The position numbers and the translations under genes were made by a program. Shown piece after piece: positions 7,102 to 15,244 of a stretch of 19,813 nucleotides of DNA (positions are counted from its first letter, which is position 1; each line of letters starts with the position of its first letter). The DNA is taken from assembly GCA_033721095.1 (NCBI GenBank), contig JAWWBG010000015.1, forward strand, positions 1 to 19,813, written 5' to 3'. The DNA is from JAWWBG01 sp033721095. Its GTDB lineage: Bacteria; Actinomycetota; Nitriliruptoria; Nitriliruptorales; Nitriliruptoraceae. The notes under the pieces are model-generated. The model saw only the letters and a program-made list of their open reading frames with translations. It had not been told where the DNA came from and did no database searches.

Positions 7102-8787
7102 GTGAGTCGTCCCCTTCGCTTGCCCGCACCCCGTGCCGACGCGCGGGCACGGCGTCTGCCCGTGACGCGGTCTGCCGTCGCCCGGATCGGCGCCCTCGGC
7201 ATCCTCGTTGGCCTGGCGGTGGTGCTGTTGGCGACGCCTGCGCGCGCGCATGCGAGCCTGCTGTCGACGACGCCTGCCGACGGCCAGGTCGTCGTGGAAG
7301 CGCCCGCCCAGATCACGCTGCGGTTCAACGAAGGGGTCATGGCGCCGACGGCGGGCGTGCGGGTCTTCGACGCCGCCGGGGATCGTGTCGACACCGGTGA
7401 TCCGGTCGTCGGCGACGACGAGAGCATCGGCGTGGCGCTCGCGGCCGACCTGCCCGATGGCACCTACGTCGTCACGTGGCGTGCCACGTCCGCAGACGGG
7501 CATCTCGTGCGGGGCGCGTTCGTCTTCTCCGTCGGGCTTGGCGACGAGGTCGATGACGCCCTGGTGGCCCGTCTGTTCCGGGGCGATGACACGGCCGTGG
7601 TCGAGGCGCTCGCGTGGTTTCTCCGTGTCGTGACGTATGTCTCGGTGCTCCTCGTCGTGGGCGCCGGGATGTGGAGGGTCGCGGTGCGGTCGGACGAGCC
7701 GATCGCTGCCACCCTCGTGCGCCGGGGTGCGACAGTCGGCTTGGTGTCATCGCTGCTGCTGGTGCCCGTGACGGTCGAGGTCGTCACGGGCCTCGGTCTC
7801 GGACAGGCCGTTCGCCCGGACGTGATCCTGGAGTCGATCGGGCAGCCCGGCGTTGCGGCACTCATCCGGACCGTCGGTCTCGTCGGTGTGCTCGGCGCGA
7901 TCACTCGCGCTCGACGGGCGGTGCTGCCATTCGCCCTCCTCGCCCTGGGCTCGTTCCTGTTCGACGGGCACACGCGAACACAGGATCCTGCGTGGGTGAT
8001 GTGGGTCGCCGACGCCGTGCACCTGGTGGCAGCCGCGACCTGGCTCGGTGGACTGGCGATCCTCGGCGCGGTCCTGCGTCGCGAGCGTGCGACCGAGGAC
8101 CCTGCGGACGCTGCCGCCGACGTGGGTGCCTTCTCGCGGCTGGCCACATGGTCCCTGGTGGGCGTGCTCGCGGCGGGTTCGGCCATGGCCTGGGCGCTCG
8201 TCCGGGAGCCGCGAACCCTGACGAGCACGGACTTCGGCGTCGCACTGCTCATCAAGGTGACCATCGTCGGACTGGTGATCGTGGCGGCCGCATACAACAA
8301 CCGCGTGCTCGTTCCCGCCGTCACGACTGGACGGGGAGGGATGGCGCAGCTGTCGCGAACCGTTCGGTTCGAGGTCGTGGGACTGGTCCTGGCGATTGCG
8401 GTCACCGGCGTCCTCGCCCAGCTGCGCCCGGCGTCGGACGAAGCCGGGATCACCGGCGCCTTCCAGACGACCGTGGCGGTCACCGAGGAGCTGTCGATGG
8501 ATGTGATCGTCGATCCCAACCGCGCCGGAGCCAACGAGATCCACGTCTACCTCGTGGATGCAACCGGACGTCCCGTGTCCAACGTCGACGACGTCCGGCT
8601 GCGGTTGGAGCAGCCGGAACGACAGATCGGGCCGATCGAGCGCGATCCGATCGTTGCGGGTCCCGGCCACTGGCAGCTGACCGGTCGCGAGCTCTCCATT
8701 CCGGGAACCTGGGAGATCCGTGTGATCGTTGGCATCGACCGCTTCGACGAGCGGACCGTGACCGTCCCCGTGGTTGTCAACCCGTGA
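7102..8787 (+). CDS. CopC-CopD fusion protein (copper binding and import)
   Basis: This joins an extracytoplasmic CopC domain to a CopD membrane domain, as in YcnJ-type copper importers. It has 561 aa. A signal peptide ends near Ala49 (TPARA), so His50 would be the mature N-terminus. His50, Asp132 and His134 (SADGHLVRG) match the Cu(II) site of CopC, and the 84-residue gap between the two His residues matches known CopC proteins. About eight hydrophobic segments cover residues 170-450, with CopD-like DAVHLVAAATWLGGLAIL. A C-terminal extracellular domain follows (about 465-561, ending TVTVPVVVNP), a YtkA-like beta domain. GTG 7102 is the upstream choice; GTG 7162 would also leave an intact signal peptide. 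The stop overlaps a GTG of the next gene. Confidence 0.9.
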   Translation: MSRPLRLPAPRADARARRLPVTRSAVARIGALGILVGLAVVLLATPARAHASLLSTTPADGQVVVEAPAQITLRFNEGVMAPTAGVRVFDAAGDRVDTGDPVVGDDESIGVALAADLPDGTYVVTWRATSADGHLVRGAFVFSVGLGDEVDDALVARLFRGDDTAVVEALAWFLRVVTYVSVLLVVGAGMWRVAVRSDEPIAATLVRRGATVGLVSSLLLVPVTVEVVTGLGLGQAVRPDVILESIGQPGVAALIRTVGLVGVLGAITRARRAVLPFALLALGSFLFDGHTRTQDPAWVMWVADAVHLVAAATWLGGLAILGAVLRRERATEDPADAAADVGAFSRLATWSLVGVLAAGSAMAWALVREPRTLTSTDFGVALLIKVTIVGLVIVAAAYNNRVLVPAVTTGRGGMAQLSRTVRFEVVGLVLAIAVTGVLAQLRPASDEAGITGAFQTTVAVTEELSMDVIVDPNRAGANEIHVYLVDATGRPVSNVDDVRLRLEQPERQIGPIERDPIVAGPGHWQLTGRELSIPGTWEIRVIVGIDRFDERTVTVPVVVNP

Positions 8788-8825
8788 CCAGCCAGCGTGC
8801 AGAGCACGACGAGACCGAGGAATCC

Positions 8826-9572
8826 GTGCCCATCCGACGAACCCTTGCGATCCTCGCCGTTGCGGCCGTCGCGCTCGTGGCCGAGGCCTTCCCGGTCCTG
8901 GCCCACCCGACGTTCTCGCCCGGCTCCGCGCCGGCGGGCACCCCGACGGTGGCCGAGCTGATCATCCCGCACGGTTGCGCCCTCGACGGTGGCATGCCGG
9001 AGGCAGAAGACGACCAGAGCCCCACACGCATCGTCGACGTGCAGGTTCCCGATGGCGCCACGATCACACCGCACCCCAGGGACGGATGGACGCTGGAGGT
9101 ACGCGAGGACGGCTTCGCCTGGACCGCCGAAGCGCCCGACGAGACGACGCTCAGGTTCGACGTCGACATCCAGCTCGACGGCGAGGACGGCGACCGGCGC
9201 TACGTCGGCATCTACCAGGAGTGCGTCAACGGCGAGTCGTTCAGCTGGATCGGCACGCCCGATCGCGAGGCCGAGAACCCAGCCGCGATCCTGACGGTCG
9301 GCGAGAAGGCCTCCGGACACGAGCACGCAGCTGGGCACGGCACCGACGACGGACACGCCAGCGAGCACGTGACGGACATGGGCCTTGGCACCGAGGGCAT
9401 GACCGACGTCGAGATGACCGAGCACATGACCGAACCGGAGATCGCGACCGCAGGCGACGCCGCCAGTGACGCTGACAGCAGCCTGGTCGAGATCCTGGTC
9501 GTCCTGGGGTCGGCCGTGCTCGTCCTCGGTGGCGGGCTGTTGGTCGTCCGCGGGCGTCGGACAAGCCGATGA
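8826..9572 (+). CDS. YcnI/DUF1775 copper-binding protein with His/Met-rich linker
   Basis: This is a secreted, membrane-tethered protein of 248 aa, related to the YcnI family that binds Cu(II) through its N-terminal histidine. The signal peptide ends at VLA, leaving His27 as the mature first residue (HPTF). Trp141 (SFSWIG) matches the family's conserved Trp; the Glu ligand could not be placed with confidence. Residues 163-200 are rich in His, Met, Asp and Glu (GHEHAAGHGTDDGH, then MTEHMTE), an unusual extra metal-binding candidate. A C-terminal membrane segment spans about 219-241, followed by basic residues. GTG 8826 is chosen because GAGG sits five bases upstream and it gives a standard signal peptide. 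GTG 8784, overlapping the copCD stop as GTGA, would add 14 residues. Confidence 0.87.
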   Translation: MPIRRTLAILAVAAVALVAEAFPVLAHPTFSPGSAPAGTPTVAELIIPHGCALDGGMPEAEDDQSPTRIVDVQVPDGATITPHPRDGWTLEVREDGFAWTAEAPDETTLRFDVDIQLDGEDGDRRYVGIYQECVNGESFSWIGTPDREAENPAAILTVGEKASGHEHAAGHGTDDGHASEHVTDMGLGTEGMTDVEMTEHMTEPEIATAGDAASDADSSLVEILVVLGSAVLVLGGGLLVVRGRRTSR

Positions 9573-10591
9573 ACATGCAGCGGTGGACGCGACGGAGCCT
9601 GCGATCGGGGCTGATCGGGCTCGGCCTGCTCGTGCTGCTGCCAGTTTCGGCGTCAGCGGATCCACCCGTTCCGACCAACTACCGATCCACGGTCGTCGAC
9701 AGCCCCGCTGGCATCGATGCGCGCATCGTCGGCGGGGATTCCTTCCTGGTCATCGAGGCGCCACGTGGAACCCTCGTCGAGGTTCCCGGCTACTCCGACG
9801 AGCCTTACCTGCGTTTCCGCGAGGACGGGACCGTCGAGCGGAACGCGCGATCCGCGGCCACGCTCCTCAACGAGAGCCGCTACCTGACCGGCGCGGAAAC
9901 CGACGTCCCGGCCGACAACGACGCGCCGCCGCTGTGGGAGGTGGTCGCAACCGAGGGCACCTACGCCTGGCACGACCATCGGGTGCACTTCATGGGCGTC
10001 GATCTGCCCAGCCGACTCGATCCTCGAGGCGGGACGCAGCTCGTCTTCGAGTGGGAGATTCCCATCACGATCGACGGGGAGGCAGCAACCATCCATGGCC
10101 GGCTGGACTGGCTTCCCGACGAGTCGCCGGTGCTCCCGATCGGGATCGCCGTCGCTGGCGTGGCTGGCATCGTCGGCCTCGCCGCCCGCAGGCAGGGCCT
10201 TGGCGCCGTCCTCGGTGCCGCGGTCGCGGGTGTGGCTGCAATGGTCGGCGGGGCGTGGCTGGCGCTCGGACTGCCCGCTGGCGCCACGGCCAACCCGCTC
10301 GACATCGCGCTGCCCGTCGCGGCGGTCGTCGCCACCGTGGTTGCCGCTGCCGCGATGCGGGCTCGACCAGTCGCGGCGGCGCTGCTCACCGGGCTCGCGG
10401 CCGTGCCCGCCATCGTCTGGGCGGTCACGCGAATCGGGGCCTTCCAGCGGCCGGTCCTGCCGGCGGAACCCGCCGGCCTCCTCCGCGGGCTCGTGGCGCT
10501 TGCCCTCGGTGCGGGCATTGGCGCCGTTGCTGCCGGGCTGTGGTCGTTCCTGTCGGCGGGGGCCGAGGAGCTGGGCCGCGCCGAGGATTGA
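9569..10591 (+). CDS. Unrecognised exported membrane protein of the copper-type operon
   Basis: I do not recognise a named family. The 340-aa protein has a signal peptide (cleavage near SASA-DPP, about residue 31), an extracellular beta-rich domain of about 150 residues, and about five hydrophobic segments between 188 and 328. The extracellular domain contains TYAWHDHRVHFMG, with Trp134, His135, Asp136, His137, His140 and Met142 clustered, a plausible metal site. It also has RGTLVEVPGYSDEPYLRF, a typical secreted-domain pattern. The ATG at 9569 overlaps the TGA of the ycnI-like gene (ATGA), so it is translated with that gene. Context suggests a role in copper handling together with CopCD and YcnI; this is inference. 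The exact ligands and any transport role are unknown. Confidence 0.85.
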   Translation: MNMQRWTRRSLRSGLIGLGLLVLLPVSASADPPVPTNYRSTVVDSPAGIDARIVGGDSFLVIEAPRGTLVEVPGYSDEPYLRFREDGTVERNARSAATLLNESRYLTGAETDVPADNDAPPLWEVVATEGTYAWHDHRVHFMGVDLPSRLDPRGGTQLVFEWEIPITIDGEAATIHGRLDWLPDESPVLPIGIAVAGVAGIVGLAARRQGLGAVLGAAVAGVAAMVGGAWLALGLPAGATANPLDIALPVAAVVATVVAAAAMRARPVAAALLTGLAAVPAIVWAVTRIGAFQRPVLPAEPAGLLRGLVALALGAGIGAVAAGLWSFLSAGAEELGRAED

Positions 10592-10595
10592 CTGC

Positions 10596-10611
10596 GCCTT
10601 GCCACCAAGGC
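10596..10611. terminator. Small hairpin between convergent genes
   Basis: GCCTTG at 10596-10601 and CAAGGC at 10606-10611 form a perfect six-pair stem with a four-base loop. It lies in the 32-base gap between the convergent copper-operon end and pknB end. No T run follows on either strand, so an intrinsic terminator is only possible, not shown. Confidence 0.35.
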
Positions 10612-10623
10612 CCGTCGACAGCG

Positions 10624-12312
10624 CTACCCGTCGAGGAGCACCGGCGGATCGTCATCGTCGTCGGTGGGCGTCGGCTCGGGGCTGGGCTGGGGCGAGCCCT
10701 CGCTCACGACGATCGTCACCTCGGCGCCCTTCTCGAGCTCCTCTCCCGGTGCGGGCGACTGGCGAACCACGAACCCAGCGGCCACGTCGTCGTTGAACTC
10801 TCGGACGACGAGAACCTTGAAGCCCTGGTCCTCGAGCCCGAACACGGCGTCGCTTTCTGCCAGGCCAACAACGCTGCGAACGCGGACGAGCTCGCGGCCG
10901 GCGCTCACCACGTAGTTGACGCGCGAGCCCTTCGCGACCGCCTGGCCCGCGAACGGGTTGGTCGATATCACCAGCCCCTCCTCGACGGTCTCGTCGAACT
11001 CCGTCGTACGGCTTGCCGGCACGAGTCCGGCCTCCCGGAGCTCATCGATCGCCTCGGCCTCCGTGAGCCCGGCAACATCCGGGACCAGCACGGTCTCGGG
11101 TCCGCGCGAGATGCGCAGGATGATGAGGTCGCCCTCGGCGACGCGGGCGCCCTTGACGGGTTCCTGGCTGGCGACGCGGCCATCCTCGATGTCGGAATGG
11201 AAGATCGTGCCGACGATGCGGCCGGTCAGGCCCCGCTCGGCAAGGATGGCAAGCGCCTGCTCCTCCGGGCGCCCGACGACGTCGGGGACCTCGATGTTCC
11301 TCGCATCCGGGCCGCTCACGAGGCTGACGACGTACCAGACGCCGACGGCAGCGGCGAGGAACGACAGGATCCCGAGCGACAGGTAGACCCGATTCCGGCG
11401 GCGGCGGATCTCGGCGGCCGAGACAGCGTTGGGGGCCACCGGCGCCAGCAGGGCCGTGTCGTCATGGGGGAGGACGGCCGGCGCAGCGACCGGCCCGCCC
11501 GCGAGTGCGGCCAGCAGGTCGCGGCGCATGTCGTTGGCCGACTGGTAGCGGTTGGCCGGGTTCTTGGCCATGGCGCGCAGCACGACGGCCTCGGCGGCCT
11601 GGCCGACGTCCACGATGGCCCGTGGTGCGGTGGGTTGCTCCTGCACGTGCCGGTAGGCCACCGTGACCGGCGAGTCGCCCTGGAAGGGCTGCTGGCCCGT
11701 GAGCAGCTCGTACAGGACGACGCCGAGCTGGTAGACGTCCGAACGCGCGTCGACGTGGTGGCCCTGCGCCTGCTCGGGGGACAGGTAGGCAGCCGTGCCG
11801 AGGATCGCGGCCGTCTGGGTCACGTTGTCGGTCGAGTCTGCGACCGCGGCGATGCCGAAGTCCGTGACCTTCACGGTCCCGTCCTCGGCAAGCAGGATGT
11901 TGCCGGGCTTGATGTCGCGATGCACGAGTCCGGCGTCGTGGGCAGCCTGGAGGGCCGCAGCGACGTCCGCGCAGACCTCGAGGGCGCGCTGTTCGGTCAG
12001 CCCTCCGGCGGCCAGGGCCTGTTGCAGTGACCGGCCGCGCACATGCTCCATGACGATGAACGGCTGCCCGCCATCCACGCCGTTGTCGTAGACCGTGACG
12101 ACGTTGGGGTGGGACAGTCGCCCGGCAGTCTGCGCCTCCTCACGGAATCGCTGGACGAAGCCCGGCTCGCTCGAGAGGTTCTCGCGCAGGAGCTTGATCG
12201 CGACGCGACGCTCGAGGCGCTGGTCCACGGCCTCGTACACCTCGCCCATGCCGCCGCGCCCGAGCAGCCGCTCGATCACGTAGCGGTTGGCAAGAGTGCG
12301 ATTCGGAGGCAC
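10624..12312 (-). CDS. pknB: Ser/Thr protein kinase with PASTA domains, PknB
   Basis: This transmembrane kinase senses cell-wall fragments and phosphorylates division and wall-synthesis proteins. It has 562 aa. The kinase domain (about 10-270) has the glycine loop GRGGMG (18-23), Lys40, HRDIKPGN with Asp133, DFG at 151-153 and the activation-loop TQTAAILGTAAYLSPE with candidate phosphothreonines 165, 167 and 173. A membrane segment lies at about 309-333 after a basic RRRRNR. Three PASTA repeats follow to about residue 540; mycobacterial PknB has four. The protein ends in a Pro-rich tail with five aspartates in a row, outside the membrane. The start is GTG 12312. A 134-base gap to pbpA with its own candidate -10 box suggests pknB can be transcribed separately from the rest of the operon. 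Confidence 0.95.
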   Translation of the reverse strand: MPPNRTLANRYVIERLLGRGGMGEVYEAVDQRLERRVAIKLLRENLSSEPGFVQRFREEAQTAGRLSHPNVVTVYDNGVDGGQPFIVMEHVRGRSLQQALAAGGLTEQRALEVCADVAAALQAAHDAGLVHRDIKPGNILLAEDGTVKVTDFGIAAVADSTDNVTQTAAILGTAAYLSPEQAQGHHVDARSDVYQLGVVLYELLTGQQPFQGDSPVTVAYRHVQEQPTAPRAIVDVGQAAEAVVLRAMAKNPANRYQSANDMRRDLLAALAGGPVAAPAVLPHDDTALLAPVAPNAVSAAEIRRRRNRVYLSLGILSFLAAAVGVWYVVSLVSGPDARNIEVPDVVGRPEEQALAILAERGLTGRIVGTIFHSDIEDGRVASQEPVKGARVAEGDLIILRISRGPETVLVPDVAGLTEAEAIDELREAGLVPASRTTEFDETVEEGLVISTNPFAGQAVAKGSRVNYVVSAGRELVRVRSVVGLAESDAVFGLEDQGFKVLVVREFNDDVAAGFVVRQSPAPGEELEKGAEVTIVVSEGSPQPSPEPTPTDDDDDPPVLLDG

Positions 12313-12348
12313 GGCAGCCTGGCGTGCGGGTGCGGGGAAGACGCGCGC

Positions 12349-12354
12349 AGGCTA
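12349..12354 (-). promoter_or_regulatory. Candidate -10 box (TAGCCT) for pknB
   Basis: TAGCCT on the minus strand, in the context CGATAGCCT, is 36 bases before the GTG at 12312. The core is the same as before pabA. It would give pknB an internal promoter within the fhaA-pknB operon. No -35 box is recognised. Confidence 0.4.
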
Positions 12355-12391
12355 TCGGTGGCATGTGCGTGGCAGTGGGGGAAACGGTGTC

Positions 12392-12410
12392 CGCTCGGCC
12401 GTGCCGAGCG
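12392..12410. other. Perfect 8-bp hairpin between pbpA and pknB
   Basis: CGCTCGGC at 12392-12399 and GCCGAGCG at 12403-12410 form a perfect stem with a three-base loop, in the 134-base pbpA-pknB gap. No T run follows on the minus strand, so it is not a standard terminator. It could be an RNA structure that adjusts read-through or a protein-binding palindrome. Confidence 0.5.
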
Positions 12411-12446
12411 AGCCAACGGCCGTGGGCTCCTGCTGCCGCGTGGGGC

Positions 12447-13907
12447 CTAAGACTGGGCCGCCAGCACGGCCTCCATGACCGCCCGGGCGATCGGAGCGGC
12501 GATGCGTCCACCGGTCGCGCCGTCGCCGGCGTCGGGGACCACGACGGCAACAGCCACCTGGTCGCCCGCGAAGCCGACGAACCAGACCGTCGGCGTGCGG
12601 TCCGGGACCGATGCCGTGCCCGTCTTGCCGCCGACCTGGACGCCCTCGATCTGCGCACGGGTACCGGTCCCGGACTCGACGACGGTCACCATCATCGACC
12701 GCAACAGGTTCGCGGTCTGGGGGCTCACGGCCTCGGCCCGGTAGGTGCCCTCCGCCCAGAGGCCCTCGCGGGCTCCCTGGACGACACGTCCACCGGGGTC
12801 CAGCACGTCCCGGACGAGGTGCGGCCGCGGCAACCGCCCGTCGTTGACGATGGCGGCGACCGTGAGGGCCTGCTGGAGGGCGGTGGCGCGCACATCGCGT
12901 TCGCCGATCGAGGACTGCGCCAGCTCCGGAACCTGGTTGTCCGCCAGCTGCGGGAACCGGCTGCGGACGACCGGCAGGTCGTGTGGCGGCGTGCGGTTGA
13001 AGCCGAATCGCTGCGCCTGTTCGAGGATCACGTCCGGGCCCAGGTTCACGCCCAGCTCGGCAAAGACCGTGTTGCACGACACCCGCAGGGCGTCGGTCAT
13101 CGTGATGGTCTCGGCCTCGTCGCCGCAGCGGCCGGGGGAGAAGTTGGCGATGTCTGCCGTCGTGCCCGGCACGTCGTAGACGTCGCGGTTGGTGAACGCC
13201 GTGTTGGGCAGCAGGCCCTGCTCGAGCGCAGCGGCCGCGACGATCAGCTTGAACGTCGAGCCGGGCGGATAGTTCTCCTGCACGGCACGGTCGAGCAGCG
13301 GGTTGGCGGGGTCCTGGGTCAGCTTGCTCCACGTGTCGAGGATCGCGCCACCGTCGTGGCTGCTCAGTGGGTTCGGGTCGTAGCTGGGCGACGAGTAGTG
13401 CGCCAGCACGGCGCCGGTCCTTGGGTTGATCGCGACGACTGCGCCAGCCCGGTTCCCCAGCCCGTCGCGGGCGGCACGCTGCGCCCCGGGGATGAGGGTC
13501 AAGCGGACGGTGTTGCCGACCTGGGGGCCGTCGCCGAACAGCTGGGCGAGGTTCTGCGCGAGAAACTCCGTGCGGGTCCCGAGCAGCTCCTCGTTGAACG
13601 CCCGCTCGATGCCCGTCCGGCTGATCACGAACGAGTCGTAGCCCGTCACGTGCGCCCACAGCTCCGGGTCGGTGTAGACGCGCAGGTACTCGAGGTCGTC
13701 GTCGGTCTCGATGCTGCGTGCGATGGCCTCCTCGCCGACGACGATCTCACCCCGCTCGATCGCGTACTCCGCCACGAGCAGTCGGCGGTTGTTGGGATGG
13801 TCGACGAGCTCCCCTGCGCGCAGCATCTGCGTGACGTTCAGGTTGACGATCAGGGCCCCGAACAACAGGAGCATCACGAACGACACGCGCCGGATCGTCT
13901 TCGTCAT
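12447..13907 (-). CDS. pbpA: Class B penicillin-binding protein PbpA (transpeptidase)
   Basis: This is a D,D-transpeptidase that crosslinks peptidoglycan together with the SEDS protein encoded just upstream. It has 486 aa, normal for actinobacterial PbpA. A membrane anchor lies at about residues 8-28, followed by the PBP dimerisation region, and the transpeptidase domain from about 160. The catalytic motifs are all intact: STFK with Ser217, SCN with Ser277, and KTGT starting at Lys428. The ATG at 13907 overlaps the TGA of ftsW/rodA (ATGA), so translation is coupled. Alternative upstream starts in the same frame are read-through of the ftsW region in another frame and have no homology. The gene belongs to the fhaA-pknB operon; PknB or PstP may control it by phosphorylation, as known in mycobacteria. 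Confidence 0.95.
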   Translation of the reverse strand: MTKTIRRVSFVMLLLFGALIVNLNVTQMLRAGELVDHPNNRRLLVAEYAIERGEIVVGEEAIARSIETDDDLEYLRVYTDPELWAHVTGYDSFVISRTGIERAFNEELLGTRTEFLAQNLAQLFGDGPQVGNTVRLTLIPGAQRAARDGLGNRAGAVVAINPRTGAVLAHYSSPSYDPNPLSSHDGGAILDTWSKLTQDPANPLLDRAVQENYPPGSTFKLIVAAAALEQGLLPNTAFTNRDVYDVPGTTADIANFSPGRCGDEAETITMTDALRVSCNTVFAELGVNLGPDVILEQAQRFGFNRTPPHDLPVVRSRFPQLADNQVPELAQSSIGERDVRATALQQALTVAAIVNDGRLPRPHLVRDVLDPGGRVVQGAREGLWAEGTYRAEAVSPQTANLLRSMMVTVVESGTGTRAQIEGVQVGGKTGTASVPDRTPTVWFVGFAGDQVAVAVVVPDAGDGATGGRIAAPIARAVMEAVLAAQS

Positions 13908-15244
13908 CGGCCGCCTCCCCGCGCTGCGCCGGCGCGGGCGGACACGACGTCCTTGCGGGCCTGGTGGCTGATCCAGACGAGGAAGGCGATCAGCGCGTGG
14001 TTGCCCAGCAGGGACGAACCGCCGTAGCTGATGAAGGGCAGGGTGATGCCTGTCAGGGGGACAACGCGCGTGACGCCGCCCACGATGATGAAGACCTGGA
14101 GCGCGAGGATTGTCGTCAGTCCTGCGGCGACCAGCGTGTCGACCTCGTTGGCCGCCGTGAGGGCGATCTTGTAGCCGCGGACGATGACGAGGAGGAACAG
14201 CAGCAGGATCGCGGTGGCGCCGAGCAGCCCGAGTTCCTCGCCGATGACCGCGAAGATGAAGTCCGTCGCGACGAACGGGATCTCCGTGGGCAACCCAAGC
14301 CCGAGGCCCGTGCCGGTCAGGCCGCCGGTCCCCAGGGCGAACTGGGCCTGCGCGATCTGGCGACCGAACCCGTCGATCTGCGACCACGGGTCGATCCAGA
14401 TGTCGAACCGTGTGCGAACGTGGCTCAGCGCCCAGTAGGCGACGTACCCGCCCGTGGCGAACGACACGCCACCGATGATCGGGTAGGCGAGGCGCCCGGT
14501 CGCGATGTAGAGCAGGACGATGAAGACCCCCAGCAGCAGGAGGCTCGAGCCGAGGTCGCGCTGGAAGACGAGGATCAGCAGCGCCGCGCCGGCACCCGCC
14601 AGGACGGGTGCGAGGTGCCGGAAGGGAGGCAGCAGGAATGGCCCGACACGTTCGGTCGCGACCGACAACAGCGTGCGCTTCTGGTCGAGGTAGCCCGCCA
14701 GGAACAGGACCAGCGTCAGCTTTGCGATCTCGCCCGGTTGGAACGACAGCGCGCCGACCTGGACCCAGAGGCGGGCGCCGTTCACTTCCCGACCGACGAC
14801 TGGCAGCAGCGGCAGCGCGAGCAGCAGGATCGTCAGCAGCCCGAAGGTGTAGTAGTAGCGAGTGAGGCGCCGCCCCGAGGCGAGCACGAACAGCATGGCG
14901 ACGAACACGCCGACGCCGACGACCGTCCAGCGTGTCTGGAGGACGGCGAGATCGTCGCCGGTTGCGAAGTCGACCCGGCGGACGAAGACCAGCCCGAGTC
15001 CGTTGAGCAGGAAGACGATCGGCAACAGCAACGGGTCGGCGTGTGGGGCGATGCGCCGGACGGCCAGGTGGGCGAGCAGCGCCAGGGCAGCCAGGGACCC
15101 GCCATAGACCCAGGTTCCGGCCGGGATGACCGGCGACTGCGAGAGGCCGAGCAGCGTGTAGGCAAAGACGACGATGACCAGCGCCCAAGCGAGGAGGACC
15201 GCCTCGTGTCGGCGCTCGGTGCCGGCGAGGGCAGCCGTGGTCAC
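13904..15244 (-). CDS. rodA: SEDS-family peptidoglycan glycosyltransferase, FtsW/RodA
   Basis: This is a polytopic membrane enzyme that polymerises lipid II into glycan strands and pairs with the class B PBP encoded next. It has 446 aa and about ten to twelve hydrophobic segments. Family signatures include GARLWVQVGALSFQPGEIAKL, here in the stretch near residues 170-190, RDLGSSLLLLG with the conserved Asp, and VPLTGITLPFISYGGSS near the C-terminus. The start GTG 15244 overlaps the pstP TGA (GTGA). An earlier start in the same frame would run antisense-like through pstP and is rejected. FtsW and RodA are not separable with certainty; the pbpA-linked actinobacterial copy is usually called rodA or ftsW. 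Confidence 0.93.
   Translation of the reverse strand: MTTAALAGTERRHEAVLLAWALVIVVFAYTLLGLSQSPVIPAGTWVYGGSLAALALLAHLAVRRIAPHADPLLLPIVFLLNGLGLVFVRRVDFATGDDLAVLQTRWTVVGVGVFVAMLFVLASGRRLTRYYYTFGLLTILLLALPLLPVVGREVNGARLWVQVGALSFQPGEIAKLTLVLFLAGYLDQKRTLLSVATERVGPFLLPPFRHLAPVLAGAGAALLILVFQRDLGSSLLLLGVFIVLLYIATGRLAYPIIGGVSFATGGYVAYWALSHVRTRFDIWIDPWSQIDGFGRQIAQAQFALGTGGLTGTGLGLGLPTEIPFVATDFIFAVIGEELGLLGATAILLLFLLVIVRGYKIALTAANEVDTLVAAGLTTILALQVFIIVGGVTRVVPLTGITLPFISYGGSSLLGNHALIAFLVWISHQARKDVVSARAGAARGGGR

Noticed and set aside
5040..7463. 807-codon open frame on the minus strand
   Set aside because: It lies antisense to the M50 start region, the DGPF gene, the sigma factor and copCD, all of which have clear family motifs. 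Its translation is Arg/Pro/Ala-rich with no domain pattern; long antisense frames are common at this GC content.
9466..12030. 854-codon open frame on the plus strand
   Set aside because: It is out of frame with the copper-operon genes and then antisense to pknB. No motif is seen, and the composition is typical of a shadow frame.
12324..14027. 567-codon open frame on the plus strand
   Set aside because: It is antisense to pbpA, whose three catalytic motifs are intact. No recognisable domain is seen in the plus-strand translation.
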